Position numbers and translations under genes: made by a program
Shown: positions 36,945 through 46,046 of the stretch, one piece after another
Layout of the letters: each line of letters begins with the position of its first letter
Numbering within the stretch: position 1 is the first letter of the stretch
Notes under the pieces: generated by a model
The model's database searches: none
Seen by the model: only the letters and a program-made list of their open reading frames with translations
Told to the model about the DNA's origin: nothing
NCBI RefSeq assembly: GCF_002258315.1
Contig: NZ_NOYD01000014.1
Span: 248,001-312,000 of the forward strand
DNA from: Rhodococcus sp. 06-462-5
GTDB taxonomy: Bacteria; Actinomycetota; Actinomycetes; Mycobacteriales; Mycobacteriaceae
Direction: 5' to 3'
Length of the DNA: 64,000 nt

Positions 36945-37325
36945 CTAGGGACCGGCGTCGGATTCGGTTTCCGTTGTGCTGCTTTCCTCGTCCGACTCGT
37001 CCTCCGAGGTGGTGGTGGTCGTGCGGTCCGAGGACGGGGTTCGGCGAGGGCTTCGCGTCGTGGACTCGGGCCGATCCGGAGTCGTCGTCGTGGGGCGAGC
37101 AGTAGTGGGTACCGCGACCTGCCACGTGGGCGACGGCGGGACGATGACGATCGTCGAGGTCGGCGTCGACTCGACCGAACTCAGGCTGTCCGACTTCAGA
37201 GCGGGCGGACGAACGGTCTGGCTCGAGTCGTCGAACGCGCCACCGAGAGCGCCGATGGTCAAGCCCACTGCGACTGCCAGTCCGGCGCTCGCCACTGCTG
37301 CCGACGCGATGACCTTGTCGCGCAT
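36945..37325 (-). CDS. Membrane-anchored or secreted Thr/Ser/Pro-rich protein
   Basis: The 126-residue product has a hydrophobic N-terminus (ASAAVASAGLAVAVGLTIGAL) and then a low-complexity tail rich in Thr, Ser, Pro, Glu and Asp. The tail has no fold signature and could be a glycosylated surface stalk. It is convergent with the ABC exporter gene. Confidence 0.65.
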   Translation of the reverse strand: MRDKVIASAAVASAGLAVAVGLTIGALGGAFDDSSQTVRPPALKSDSLSSVESTPTSTIVIVPPSPTWQVAVPTTARPTTTTPDRPESTTRSPRRTPSSDRTTTTTSEDESDEESSTTETESDAGP

Positions 37326-37415
37326 GCACAGACCCTAACGCCGTGGCCGGACCCGGATGGTCGGCAATGATGCGAGAACGTTACCTCAGCGAGCGGCGCG
37401 GTGAGAGGTGGACGG

Positions 37416-37925
37416 TCACTGCGTCGACAACCGCAGAACATGGGGGAGAGTCTCCGCGATCAACTCCCCGGCCTGCTCGTAGACCGAGTGCTCGCGCCGA
37501 TACGGATCGCCGATGTCGAGGGTGTCGACACGGTGCACCGCCCGTGCGTCGGCCAGGGTCGCAACGGAGTGCGCGCCCGACGCGGCGGCGAGACCGGCCG
37601 CCTCGAGCAGCGTGAAGGTGCGACGCATCTGCCGCGGTGCAAGTGCCAGGACGGCGTCGCGATGCGCCGCCGTCATCGTCAGAACGAGGTCGGCGTCGGC
37701 AGCGATCGCGGGCGTGAGGCGTCGGGCAACGAAACCGTCCGGGTCGCCGCCGAGCTGCGTCAGCACCGTCGCAGCCGTCGGGTCCATGGCGTGTCCGGTC
37801 AAGCCCTGCGTTCCGGCGCTGCTCGCGGTCAGCTCGAACCCGCCCTCGAGCGCGAATGCGGCCGCGAGTCGCTCGGCTGTGGGCGATCGGCAGATGTTCC
37901 CGGTGCAGACGAACAGAACGCGCAT
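37416..37925 (-). CDS. Low-molecular-weight protein tyrosine phosphatase
   Basis: ATG 37925 gives 169 residues beginning MRVLFVCTGNICRSP, the phosphatase loop with nucleophile C7 and R13. The general-acid loop DIGDPYRR is near the C-terminus. These enzymes dephosphorylate Tyr residues, in Gram-positives often those of capsule/wall regulators (Wzb type). It diverges from an Hsp70-like gene. Confidence 0.9.
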   Translation of the reverse strand: MRVLFVCTGNICRSPTAERLAAAFALEGGFELTASSAGTQGLTGHAMDPTAATVLTQLGGDPDGFVARRLTPAIAADADLVLTMTAAHRDAVLALAPRQMRRTFTLLEAAGLAAASGAHSVATLADARAVHRVDTLDIGDPYRREHSVYEQAGELIAETLPHVLRLSTQ

Positions 37926-38068
37926 GCCCGCAACTGTAGTGCTGTGGTCGGCTCCTGCACTGTGCACCGCGGGACGCGCTACAGTGAGCCATTGGCAGGG
38001 GGATCGAGACTCGTTCGTGACATCCAGTCTCGGCGTGTGTTCACGGGGAAGTCGACCGAAGGCAGGTA

Positions 38069-39430
38069 ATGACCGAAGTTCTCGGTGTGTCGGTGGGGGC
38101 CAGTGCCGTGCGCATGGCTCGTCCCGACGCACGCCCTCAGGATTCGGGTCGCCTCGACTTCCACCACGACACCGTCGACGCCTACTGGGACCGCGCGGAG
38201 GAACTGGCCGCCGAATCGATCGGCGTCGTGCTTTCGCAGCCGGGCGACGGTGGACCGGTGCAAGCGACAGGCGTTGCGTATCGAGACCAGCAGCAGTTCG
38301 GCGAGATCCAGCAGGCGATGGCGAGTCAGCGGCTCTACAACTACCGACTGGTTCCCGAGGCGCGAGCAGCGTTGCAGTACCTCGAGGCGTCGGGCGAGCT
38401 GGGACACTTCGGCACCATCGCTCTCTACGATCTCGGCAGCTCAGGATTGACGATCAGTGTGATCGACCGCGGTACCGGGCAGGTGCTGCTCGCCGAGCGC
38501 ACCATCGACATCAGCGGTGACGATTTCGATCGGCTCATTTCCGACAATCAGCTCGCCAAACAGGGCGTCGACATTGCCGACAACCAGGAACTGAGCGAGT
38601 TCACCGCGCGGTGCCGCGTGGCCAAGGAACAGCTGTCGACCAGCGGCGCGGTATGTCTTCCCGGTGACGGCGGCGTGATCCTGATCTCGCGCGAGGCGTT
38701 CGAGTCTCTGGTGACCGTCCCCATCGAGTACTCGGCGCGGTTGGTGCGTGACGTGATCGGTCGTTCACCCAAGCACGTCGACGCTCTCTTCCTCATCGGC
38801 GGTGGAGCACGTATTCCGCTGGTGGAATCGATTCTCAGCGCGTGGATCGGCCTGCCCGTCGTGACCCCGGCGAACCCGGAATCGGTGGCCGCACGCGGCG
38901 CCGCGCTGCTGGCGACTCCGGTGGCCGATGCACCTCGTCAACCGAGCCCGCAGCCGGGCGTTCGGCAGTCTCCGTCCGATCCCGCATCGTTGACCGGGGC
39001 TCCGGACTGGTTGAGCCCCGAGCCCGCTGCCGACAAGCCCGCCGACTCCAAGCGCAAGGTGCGCGGCGCCGTGCTCGTCGGAGGTGGCCTCGTTGCGATC
39101 GCTGCCCTCGGGTTGTCCCTCGGGTACGGCGGTAGTTCCACGGAACCGACGAGTGCACCGGCCGAGACGAGCGCACCTGTCACTGCAGAGCCCACGACGC
39201 CGAGGACGAGCGCGCCGCCCACCACCACCGCAGCACCCACTACCACTGTGCCGCCGACCACCGAGGCAGCTCAGGCCCCGGCCCGAACGTATTCCGAGCC
39301 GGAATACGTCCCGCCCGCCGCGCCTGCTCCTGCGCCGGCCCCAGCGCCACTGATTCCCGGCCTGCCGCAGATCCAGTTGCCGCAGATCCAGCTTCCGCCC
39401 GCACCGGTGATCGAGTTGCCACGCTTCTAG
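38069..39430 (+). CDS. Membrane-anchored Hsp70-like protein with Pro-rich outer tail (copy 1)
   Basis: The 453-residue protein has a divergent Hsp70/actin-type ATPase fold in its first 285 residues: phosphate-2-like ALYDLGSSGLTISVID (118-133), a connecting helix RCRVAKEQLS, adenosine motif LFLIGGGARIPLV and ESVAARGAAL. The DnaK substrate-binding domain is missing. A transmembrane helix (about 333-352) and a Thr/Pro-rich tail ending in PLIPGLPQIQLP repeats follow. Two paralogues lie at 58905 and 60520. Function unknown. Confidence 0.8.
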   Translation: MTEVLGVSVGASAVRMARPDARPQDSGRLDFHHDTVDAYWDRAEELAAESIGVVLSQPGDGGPVQATGVAYRDQQQFGEIQQAMASQRLYNYRLVPEARAALQYLEASGELGHFGTIALYDLGSSGLTISVIDRGTGQVLLAERTIDISGDDFDRLISDNQLAKQGVDIADNQELSEFTARCRVAKEQLSTSGAVCLPGDGGVILISREAFESLVTVPIEYSARLVRDVIGRSPKHVDALFLIGGGARIPLVESILSAWIGLPVVTPANPESVAARGAALLATPVADAPRQPSPQPGVRQSPSDPASLTGAPDWLSPEPAADKPADSKRKVRGAVLVGGGLVAIAALGLSLGYGGSSTEPTSAPAETSAPVTAEPTTPRTSAPPTTTAAPTTTVPPTTEAAQAPARTYSEPEYVPPAAPAPAPAPAPLIPGLPQIQLPQIQLPPAPVIELPRF

Positions 39431-39452
39431 CAGGCGTCGACGGACGCCCGGT

Positions 39453-40391
39453 TCAGGGCAGCTGCAACTCCGCGAGAACCGCCAGGTGATCGCTCTCCGG
39501 GATCGCCAAGGGCTCGACCGACCGAGCACGAACGTTCTCACTCGTCACCACATGGTCCAGACGCGCGAGCGGACGCTCCGACGGGAACGTGCGGAACAGG
39601 CCCGCGCCTGCCCCGTCGGCCGCGTCGGAGAACGGGGACGATGCCAACGTGCGGAACTGCCGGTGGTCGTTGGTGGCGTTGAAATCGCCCGCTACCAGCA
39701 CAGTGCCCTGGTAGGTCTCCATGATCGACCGCATCCTGGCCAGGTCGGCTGCCCATTCGGTGGTGTGGCGCGGTGTGGCCGGAGACATCGCGTGGAACGA
39801 GACGACGGTCAGATCCTGCCCGTCGACGGTGGTTTTCGCCTGGACCGGTACGAATCCGAAGTTGTCGAGGCGTGTGCCGTCGGTCAGCGGGGTGCGGCTC
39901 CACAGCCCGGTGCCATCGGCCACCGGGAGCGCAGCGGTGAAGGAGAAGGGCAGTAGGTCGTCGATGCCCGCGTCCTGTAGATCGGTCACTTCCTCCGGGG
40001 TCAGTTCCTGGACCGCGAGAATGTCGACGTCGTTGCTGCGCACCGCGTCGACGATGGACGCGGCGTCGGCGTCGCCGTGCGCAACGTTGATCGTCAGGAC
40101 CGACAGTTCCGGGCCGGTGTTGTCCGGGCCGTCGGCGAGGAACATCGGCACCTGAACCCCGACCACCGCGATGGTGACCAGAACTGCGACGGCCGATCCG
40201 ATGCGCGAGTGCGCTGCGGCGAACAGCAGCACGGCGACGATCGAGACGATGCCGAGGTACGGAGCCCCGACGACTAAAGCTACAAACGTGATCTCCGTCA
40301 CACCTACCTGGCGAACGAGGAACATTCCGAATGCGGCTGCGAGCAGAGCCCAGCCGATGACCAGCGCTGCGCTGGATGCGAAACGGCGCAT
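39453..40391 (-). CDS. Endonuclease/exonuclease/phosphatase-family membrane protein
   Basis: The 312-residue protein has three N-terminal membrane helices (about 5-85), then an EEP domain outside or inside the membrane: LTINVAHGDADA, ILAVQEL, VVAGDFNATNDH and a final SDHLAV. These carry the metal and phosphate ligands of DNase I-like phosphodiesterases. Members act on DNA, phospholipid headgroups or phosphosugars; substrate unknown. Confidence 0.87.
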   Translation of the reverse strand: MRRFASSAALVIGWALLAAAFGMFLVRQVGVTEITFVALVVGAPYLGIVSIVAVLLFAAAHSRIGSAVAVLVTIAVVGVQVPMFLADGPDNTGPELSVLTINVAHGDADAASIVDAVRSNDVDILAVQELTPEEVTDLQDAGIDDLLPFSFTAALPVADGTGLWSRTPLTDGTRLDNFGFVPVQAKTTVDGQDLTVVSFHAMSPATPRHTTEWAADLARMRSIMETYQGTVLVAGDFNATNDHRQFRTLASSPFSDAADGAGAGLFRTFPSERPLARLDHVVTSENVRARSVEPLAIPESDHLAVLAELQLP

Positions 40392-40460
40392 CGCGCTTGT
40401 GCCTCCTATTGCGTGCCCCAGTTGGGCATGGATGTGTCAGGTGTTGTCTACACTCGGCAT

Positions 40461-40607
40461 GTGCCCAGCTCAGAGCCATTGTGCAAGTGCCATCACGAAC
40501 AAGCTGCGCACCAGCATTACCGGCGCGGAACCGACTGCTCGCTCTGCGATTGCCCCCGTTATCGGGGGCAGGTATCGCTGCTGTCGAGGTGGTGGTCCCG
40601 CAAGTAG
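40461..40607 (+). CDS. 48-residue Cys/His microprotein, possible zinc-binding
   Basis: GTG 40461 gives a short protein with CKCHHEQAAHQHYRRGTDC followed by CSLCDC-type spacing, five Cys and several His. The arrangement suggests one zinc site. The 358-bp gap 40392-40749 otherwise shows only promoter-like AT-richer sequence at 40610-40740. I recall similar actinobacterial microproteins but no function. Confidence 0.6.
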   Translation: MPSSEPLCKCHHEQAAHQHYRRGTDCSLCDCPRYRGQVSLLSRWWSRK

Positions 40608-40749
40608 TTCGTCCGGGCAAAAACAATCCTACCGTCCGATCGAATGCGAAGAACAAACCGATTCGTTAGGATTAGGGGCCTGGATACAGGCAATACGGAC
40701 AAATGCGGCTCGGGGACCGTCCGACATTCGATCCGGTAGGAGAGGCTTC

Positions 40750-41754
40750 ATGTCGAACGATGCAGTGCTGGACAGGCTCGGGACCAGCCTACGAGTCCTC
40801 GAACTCGACCCCATCAGTTACCGACCGCACCCGATACACAACCACGACCGCATCTGGACCGAAACCAACTGCTACGTCGACCTGTGGATCGAAGTTCTGC
40901 ACTCGTTCGGTGCAGATCCCACTCCTGCTCTCGCCTTCGTGCTGAGCGCCGGCTGCGACGGGCGACAGTGGGACTTCGTGAAGATCGCGCCCGAGGACCT
41001 GCGCACCCTGTACGGCATCGGCGTCGCCGAGATGAACGTGTGGCGTCCTGTGCTCGAGCACGTCGTCGAAGGCCTGGAAGACGGCATCCACGTCACCGTG
41101 GAGGTCGACGGCTTCTGGCTGCCCGACACCGCGGGGACCAGCTACCGCAATCAGCACACCAAGACCACCATCGTGCCCAACCTCGTCGATCGCGACGGAA
41201 AGGTAATGGGGTACTTCCACAATCGCGGCTACTTCGAGCTCACCGGGGCCGATTTCGACGGGATCTTCAATCTCGCACCGGAACCGCACGCCGAAGTGCT
41301 GCTGCCGTACGTCGAGCAGATCAGAGTGGACTCCACGGTTCTCGACGCCGGTTTCGACGGCCGTGACCTCGATGTCGCTCGCGCACACCTGGCCCGCCGT
41401 GCTCCGGGCAACCCGGTAGATGCGCTGGCCCGCCGCATCGTCGCCGACATCCCGCTCGTGCAGACCGCGGGACCCGACGCCTTCCATCTGTGGTCGTTCG
41501 GCCTGCTCCGGCAATTCGGCGCCACCGCAGAACTCGCTGCCAACTACGTGCAGTACCTCGAGGGCAGAGGCGTGACGGGTGCCGCCGCGGCCGCTCCGCA
41601 TTTCCTCGACGCCGCCTCCGGTGCCAAGGCCGTCCAGTTCCGGATGGCGCGCGCCGCACGTGGCCGGGATGTGGTGCTCGACGAGCCGCTGATCGAGATG
41701 AGCAAGAACTGGACGGCGGCCATGGACATCGTTGCAGGTGCATTGAGCACGTGA
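40750..41754 (+). CDS. DUF1839 protein, putative BtrH-like Cys acyltransferase
   Basis: ATG 40750 gives 334 residues matching the DUF1839 pattern. C41 in ETNCYVDLW, H136 in YRNQHTKTT and D147 have the order of a C39/BtrH-type Cys-His-Asp centre, with the strand VTVEVDGFWLPDT between. BtrH transfers an aminoacyl chain from a carrier protein onto an aminoglycoside. With a carrier-protein ligase encoded at 56291, transfer of a carrier-bound amino acid is a plausible role (inference). It overlaps the GH2 gene by 4 bp. Confidence 0.75.
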   Translation: MSNDAVLDRLGTSLRVLELDPISYRPHPIHNHDRIWTETNCYVDLWIEVLHSFGADPTPALAFVLSAGCDGRQWDFVKIAPEDLRTLYGIGVAEMNVWRPVLEHVVEGLEDGIHVTVEVDGFWLPDTAGTSYRNQHTKTTIVPNLVDRDGKVMGYFHNRGYFELTGADFDGIFNLAPEPHAEVLLPYVEQIRVDSTVLDAGFDGRDLDVARAHLARRAPGNPVDALARRIVADIPLVQTAGPDAFHLWSFGLLRQFGATAELAANYVQYLEGRGVTGAAAAAPHFLDAASGAKAVQFRMARAARGRDVVLDEPLIEMSKNWTAAMDIVAGALST

Positions 41755-44156
41755 TCGATCTGCTCGACGGCGCTCGGTGGCGGTTGGCCCGCACCGACGC
41801 CGGTTCCGTACTCGACCCCGGCGACCTCCGCGGCGATCTCGACTGGATCGACGCGGTGGTGCCGGGCACGGTCGCCACCGCGCTCGGAGACTCGCTCGCG
41901 GTGAATCCGGACGATCACGACTGGTGGTTCGTCGCCGATGTGTCCACCGGTGACCATCGCCGGGTGCGAGTTGGATTCGGCGGCATCGCCACCCGTGCCC
42001 AGATCTGGATCGATGGCGTCCATCGCAGAACCGTGACGTCGATGTTCGTTCCCGAGACTCTCGAACTGACGGACTGCGGTGACGCCGTCACCATCGCCGT
42101 CCACGTCGAATCGCTGACGGCACATCTGAAGACTCGACGCCCACGAGGTCGGTGGCGATCGTCGCTGATCGCCGCACAGGGGCTCAGGCACGAGCGGACG
42201 ACGATGCTCGGACGAGCACCCGTGTACGGGCCCCTTCCGGTACCCGTCGGACTATGGCGCCCGGTGTCGATGACGGTGATCCCCGACGTACGTCGCGTCG
42301 ACCTGTCGACTGCGGTATCGGGTACGGACGGCATCGTCACACTGCGCGCCGACCTGGATGCTCCACGGGTGGCTCGAATCATCATCGACGACAACGTCTT
42401 CGAGCTCGGAACCGTCGAGCGCATCGAACGGTCGGTGACGCTACCCGACGTCGAACTCTGGTGGCCCCACACACACGGCCGACCGCGAACGTATCGCGTC
42501 GCGCTCGAGATCGACGGCATCGTGCATCCCATGGGCGTCGTCGGCTTCCGAACGGTGGAACTGGATCGCGCGGCGGGCGGCGCGCAACTCGTGGTCAACG
42601 GCCAGACCGTCTTCTGCCGCGGAGGAACGTGGACCCCGCTGGACCCGGTGCGGTTGTGGTCGCCGGAGCCCGATCTACGGGAGGCACTCGAGGGGCTCCG
42701 ATCGGCGGGCCTGAACATGGTGCGCGTCGTCGGCACCCTGGTGTACGAGCAGCCCGAATTCTGGTCTCTGTGTGCAGAACTGGGCATCATGGTGTGGCAG
42801 GACGTCATGTTCGGCACCATCGACCCGCCCACCGACGACACCTACACCGCGGCGGTCACCCGCGAGCTCGACGCGTTCGCCGAGACCGTCTCGGCCAACC
42901 CTGCCCTGGTGGTCGTCAGCGGCGGAAGCGAGACTCAGCAGCAACCCACGATGTTGGGTCTCGCAGCCGACGATCAGCGAATGGTGATGCTGGACAGCAT
43001 GATTCCCGAATTTCTGGCAGATCGACTGCCCGCGGTGACTTATGTGACATCGAGCCCGTCCAGTGCTCGGGGCGAGTTGCACACGCATGTGGGCGACGGC
43101 ATCGCGCACTACTTCGGGGTGGGTGGATACCTCCGGCCACTGTCCGACATCCGTACTGCCGGAGTGCGTTTCGCGGCAGAGTGCCTGGCCTTCGCTGTCC
43201 CCCCGGAACAGGCGCAGGTGGAGAAATTCTTCGGGGCCGCCGCCGTCGCCGGGCATCACCCGGACTGGAAGGCCGCCGTCCCACGTGACCGTGGCTCGTC
43301 CTGGGATTTCGAGGACGTGCGAGATCACTACGTACGCGCGATCTTCGGCGTCGACCCACACCTGATCCGCCGGGACGACGCAGAGCTGTACCTCGATTAC
43401 GGTCGGGCCGCGATCGTCGAAGCGTTCACCGAAGCGTTCGGCCACTGGCGTCGCGCATCCTCGGGGTGCGGCGGAGCCCTCGTGTTGACGCTACGAGACA
43501 CCGTACCCGGCGCAGGCTGGGGCATCGTCGATACCGCCGGTGTACCCAAGGCGCCCTTCTACGCGTTGGCGCGGGCAAGCGCCCCGGTGGCACTGCTGTT
43601 GTCCGACAACGGACTCGACGGCTATTGGGTGGAACTGGTCAACGACGGACCGGCGCGCTCGGGCAGTATCCGGGTGGTGTTGCACGCCGCTCGCGGCAGT
43701 CACGAGTTCGAACGCACGGTGAACGCCCCGGCGAACGGATCCATTGCACTGACGGTGGATTCCATCGTCGGCACCTTCACCGACGTGAACCATGCCTACC
43801 GCTTCGGCAGTCGAACCTACTCCGCCGTCACAGTCCTGTTCCTGGACGACGACGGCGTGGAGGTGACACGAACCACCGCACTCGTCGGCGCGCAGAGCCG
43901 TCAGAACACGGTGGGATTGGTCGCCGGTGTCGTCGAAACGATTTCGGGGAACTGGGAACTGACAGTCCGGTCCGACTGGCCGGCACAGTACGTCTGCGTC
44001 GACATCGACGGATTCGAGGTGTCGGACTCGTGGTTCCACCTGGCACCGAACGAACCTCGTACGCTGACTCTCGTGAGCCGAGGGCCAGCCGCGCCGCGCG
44101 GCCACGTTCGAGCACTGAACTCGGTGGAGCGGGCCTCGGTGGCACCGAGGTCGTGA
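41751..44156 (+). CDS. GH2-family (beta-mannosidase-like) protein
   Basis: The 801-residue protein starts at GTG 41751 inside the DUF1839 stop. N-terminal beta domains (about 1-270) precede a TIM barrel with CRGGTWTPLDP and AELGIMVWQDVMF, typical of beta-mannosidases. The acid/base region reads SGGSE (E394), where GNNE or GNE is usual, and the nucleophile candidate is E477 in FAAECLAF. No signal peptide is present. It may trim a cytoplasmic glycan or act as a scaffold; the Asn-to-Ser change leaves activity uncertain. Confidence 0.8.
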   Translation: MIDLLDGARWRLARTDAGSVLDPGDLRGDLDWIDAVVPGTVATALGDSLAVNPDDHDWWFVADVSTGDHRRVRVGFGGIATRAQIWIDGVHRRTVTSMFVPETLELTDCGDAVTIAVHVESLTAHLKTRRPRGRWRSSLIAAQGLRHERTTMLGRAPVYGPLPVPVGLWRPVSMTVIPDVRRVDLSTAVSGTDGIVTLRADLDAPRVARIIIDDNVFELGTVERIERSVTLPDVELWWPHTHGRPRTYRVALEIDGIVHPMGVVGFRTVELDRAAGGAQLVVNGQTVFCRGGTWTPLDPVRLWSPEPDLREALEGLRSAGLNMVRVVGTLVYEQPEFWSLCAELGIMVWQDVMFGTIDPPTDDTYTAAVTRELDAFAETVSANPALVVVSGGSETQQQPTMLGLAADDQRMVMLDSMIPEFLADRLPAVTYVTSSPSSARGELHTHVGDGIAHYFGVGGYLRPLSDIRTAGVRFAAECLAFAVPPEQAQVEKFFGAAAVAGHHPDWKAAVPRDRGSSWDFEDVRDHYVRAIFGVDPHLIRRDDAELYLDYGRAAIVEAFTEAFGHWRRASSGCGGALVLTLRDTVPGAGWGIVDTAGVPKAPFYALARASAPVALLLSDNGLDGYWVELVNDGPARSGSIRVVLHAARGSHEFERTVNAPANGSIALTVDSIVGTFTDVNHAYRFGSRTYSAVTVLFLDDDGVEVTRTTALVGAQSRQNTVGLVAGVVETISGNWELTVRSDWPAQYVCVDIDGFEVSDSWFHLAPNEPRTLTLVSRGPAAPRGHVRALNSVERASVAPRS

Positions 44157-44177
44157 GCAGCCTGGGTCGTGAGCAGA

Positions 44178-44199
44178 AATTCGTAGTGGACTACGAATT
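44178..44199. terminator. Hairpin between convergent GH2 and GT2 genes
   Basis: AATTCGTAGT and its exact complement flank a GG loop. Just before it, GGTCGTGAGCAG occurs twice (44149-44160 and 44165-44176), the first copy spanning the GH2 stop. It may be a bidirectional terminator, but no T-run is present. Confidence 0.4.
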
Positions 44200-44229
44200 C
44201 AGTCCATGGCCCAAGCCGTGCACGTGCCG

Positions 44230-45192
44230 CTAGCGGCTCGTGCTGAGTTTACCTCGGGCATAGCCGATTCCGGCTGCACCGACACTTGCCACCACGGCCA
44301 TCGCACCCCACGCGCGTGCCGGGTTGCCGCGCGCAGCGGCGCTGGTCTCTCGGCCGACCGCACGAGGCAGGATCTTGGCGGTGTAGGCCCGCTCGGAGGA
44401 CAATGCGTCCTCGGCCCCGATCAACCGGGCGATGGCGGCCTTGGACACGCCCTCGGCGTAGCTGCGCGTGATCAGGTAGCGCGGACGAGTGCGGTCGGCA
44501 CTGACCGTGTGATCGACGACGATCGAAGGATCGAACACGATCTGCGCGTCCGGATACGTCTGGCGTAGACGGATGCACAATTCCGTCTCCTCGCAGCCGA
44601 GGGGGACACGTCCGATCCGGCCGATGCCGGAGACGAATCCGCCGAGTGCGACGACGGTCTCACGGCGGAACGACATGTTCGCGCCCATGAGATTGCGGAC
44701 CTGAGCGGTTTCCGTTGGCTGCCCGCGGTAGGTGCACCCGACGACCCAATCGAGTTCGCCGGGTTCACCCACTACCTCGGCCGGTAAGAAGGCCGGACGT
44801 TTGTCCGGCCATACCGGGTATGCAGAGCCCCCAACGGCGTACACGGCATCGTCCGAGTAATGGGACAGAATGGCTCCGAGCCATTCCGTGGTGCGCGGTG
44901 AAGCGTCGTCGTCCAGGAAGACGACGATCTCACCGGTCGCAATATCGAGCGAGGTGTTTCGCGCTCCGGACAGGCCGCGAGGGTGGTTGTTCTCCACCAC
45001 GTTCACGGTCCGGTGCAGCGGCGAGAACTCGTCGCGTGCGCGTTCGGCCAGTTGCGCATTGTGATCGATGACGATGATCAGTTCGTCGGCAGGCACGTCC
45101 TGATCGAGGACGGCCGTCACGGCGGCCCGGAGTTCGGACCATCGAGCCAACGTGTATGCGCAGATGACTACCGAGGAAGTCGGCAGACTCAC
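44230..45192 (-). CDS. GT2-family glycosyltransferase
   Basis: The 320-residue protein starts at GTG 45192. It shows the GT-A pattern VVICAYTLARW, LIIVIDHNA, the metal motif VVFLDDDASP and the acceptor-side GCEETELCIRL. A weakly hydrophobic C-terminus may contact the membrane. It overlaps the upstream GT2 by 4 bp. It probably adds one sugar to the cluster's glycan. Confidence 0.88.
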   Translation of the reverse strand: MSLPTSSVVICAYTLARWSELRAAVTAVLDQDVPADELIIVIDHNAQLAERARDEFSPLHRTVNVVENNHPRGLSGARNTSLDIATGEIVVFLDDDASPRTTEWLGAILSHYSDDAVYAVGGSAYPVWPDKRPAFLPAEVVGEPGELDWVVGCTYRGQPTETAQVRNLMGANMSFRRETVVALGGFVSGIGRIGRVPLGCEETELCIRLRQTYPDAQIVFDPSIVVDHTVSADRTRPRYLITRSYAEGVSKAAIARLIGAEDALSSERAYTAKILPRAVGRETSAAARGNPARAWGAMAVVASVGAAGIGYARGKLSTSR

Positions 45193-46046
45193 GCCGTCTT
45201 CTCGCGGAGTTCGAGAACCTCGTTGTACGACTCCAGTGCCTCGAACTCGAGGTCCATGTCGGTACGGGCGTCGATCGACTCTCGCAGCGGGCGAACGATG
45301 GACTTGCGCTTGATCCTGCGGGCACGCATGCGCTCGGTCATCAGGGTGCGCAGCACCCGGAAACCGTCCGAGAACGTGCGCAGATTGCTCTGGCCGTAGA
45401 TGCGGGCCAGCTCGACGCTCGGCACTTCCTCGATGCGCACGGACGCCTCGGCGAAGCGGCAGTTGATGATGGTCTCGATCTCGAAACCGTCGCCCCAGAG
45501 CATCATGCCCTCGGCACCCGGCTGATCGACGACGGGCAGGTCGAGGACCGGCACCAGATCGCGCCAGAAGGCGTTGTAGCCGTAGCAGAGATCGGAGAAG
45601 CGAGTTCCGAAGAGCGTGTTGGCCACGAGATGCAGGCCACCGTTGCCGGCGCGACGCAGCGGCGTGATGTCGTGGCTGCCGCCACCCTCGCAGAACCGGC
45701 TGCCCTTGGCGAAGTCGGCACCGGCGATCAAGGCGTCGACGAAGCGCGGGATCTCGGCAGCGTCGGCTGAACCGTCGGCGTCGAACATGACGATGATGTC
45801 GCCGGTAGCGGCCTCGAAGCCGCAGGCGAGCGCATTGCCCTTGCCCTTGCGGGTCTGCTTGATGATGCGAATGTCACCGCGAATCTCGCGTGCCGCGTCG
45901 ATGGTGCCGTCGACGGATCCACCGTCGACCAGCACGAGCTCGTAGTCGTGAGAGAGCAGGGGGAGGACGTGACGAAGGTTCGCGGCCTCGTTGAGCGTCG
46001 GGATGACGACACTGACGCGGGGATTCTGACGATTCAACATATCCAT
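45189..46046 (-). CDS. GT2-family, dolichyl-phosphate-sugar-synthase-like glycosyltransferase
   Basis: ATG 46046 is preferred over the longer frame from 46109, since VSVVIPTLNEAANL then lies near the N-terminus of a 285-residue protein. Motifs are VDGGSVDGT, MFDADGSADAAEI and RRAGNGGLHLVANTLFG. This subgroup commonly charges polyprenyl phosphate with a sugar. It could supply a lipid-linked donor for the polytopic protein at 46261. Confidence 0.87.
   Translation of the reverse strand: MDMLNRQNPRVSVVIPTLNEAANLRHVLPLLSHDYELVLVDGGSVDGTIDAAREIRGDIRIIKQTRKGKGNALACGFEAATGDIIVMFDADGSADAAEIPRFVDALIAGADFAKGSRFCEGGGSHDITPLRRAGNGGLHLVANTLFGTRFSDLCYGYNAFWRDLVPVLDLPVVDQPGAEGMMLWGDGFEIETIINCRFAEASVRIEEVPSVELARIYGQSNLRTFSDGFRVLRTLMTERMRARRIKRKSIVRPLRESIDARTDMDLEFEALESYNEVLELREKTA

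Noticed and set aside
40546..40571. GCCCCCG...CGGGGGC hairpin as terminator
   Set aside because: It lies inside the Cys/His microprotein coding sequence and lacks a T-run.
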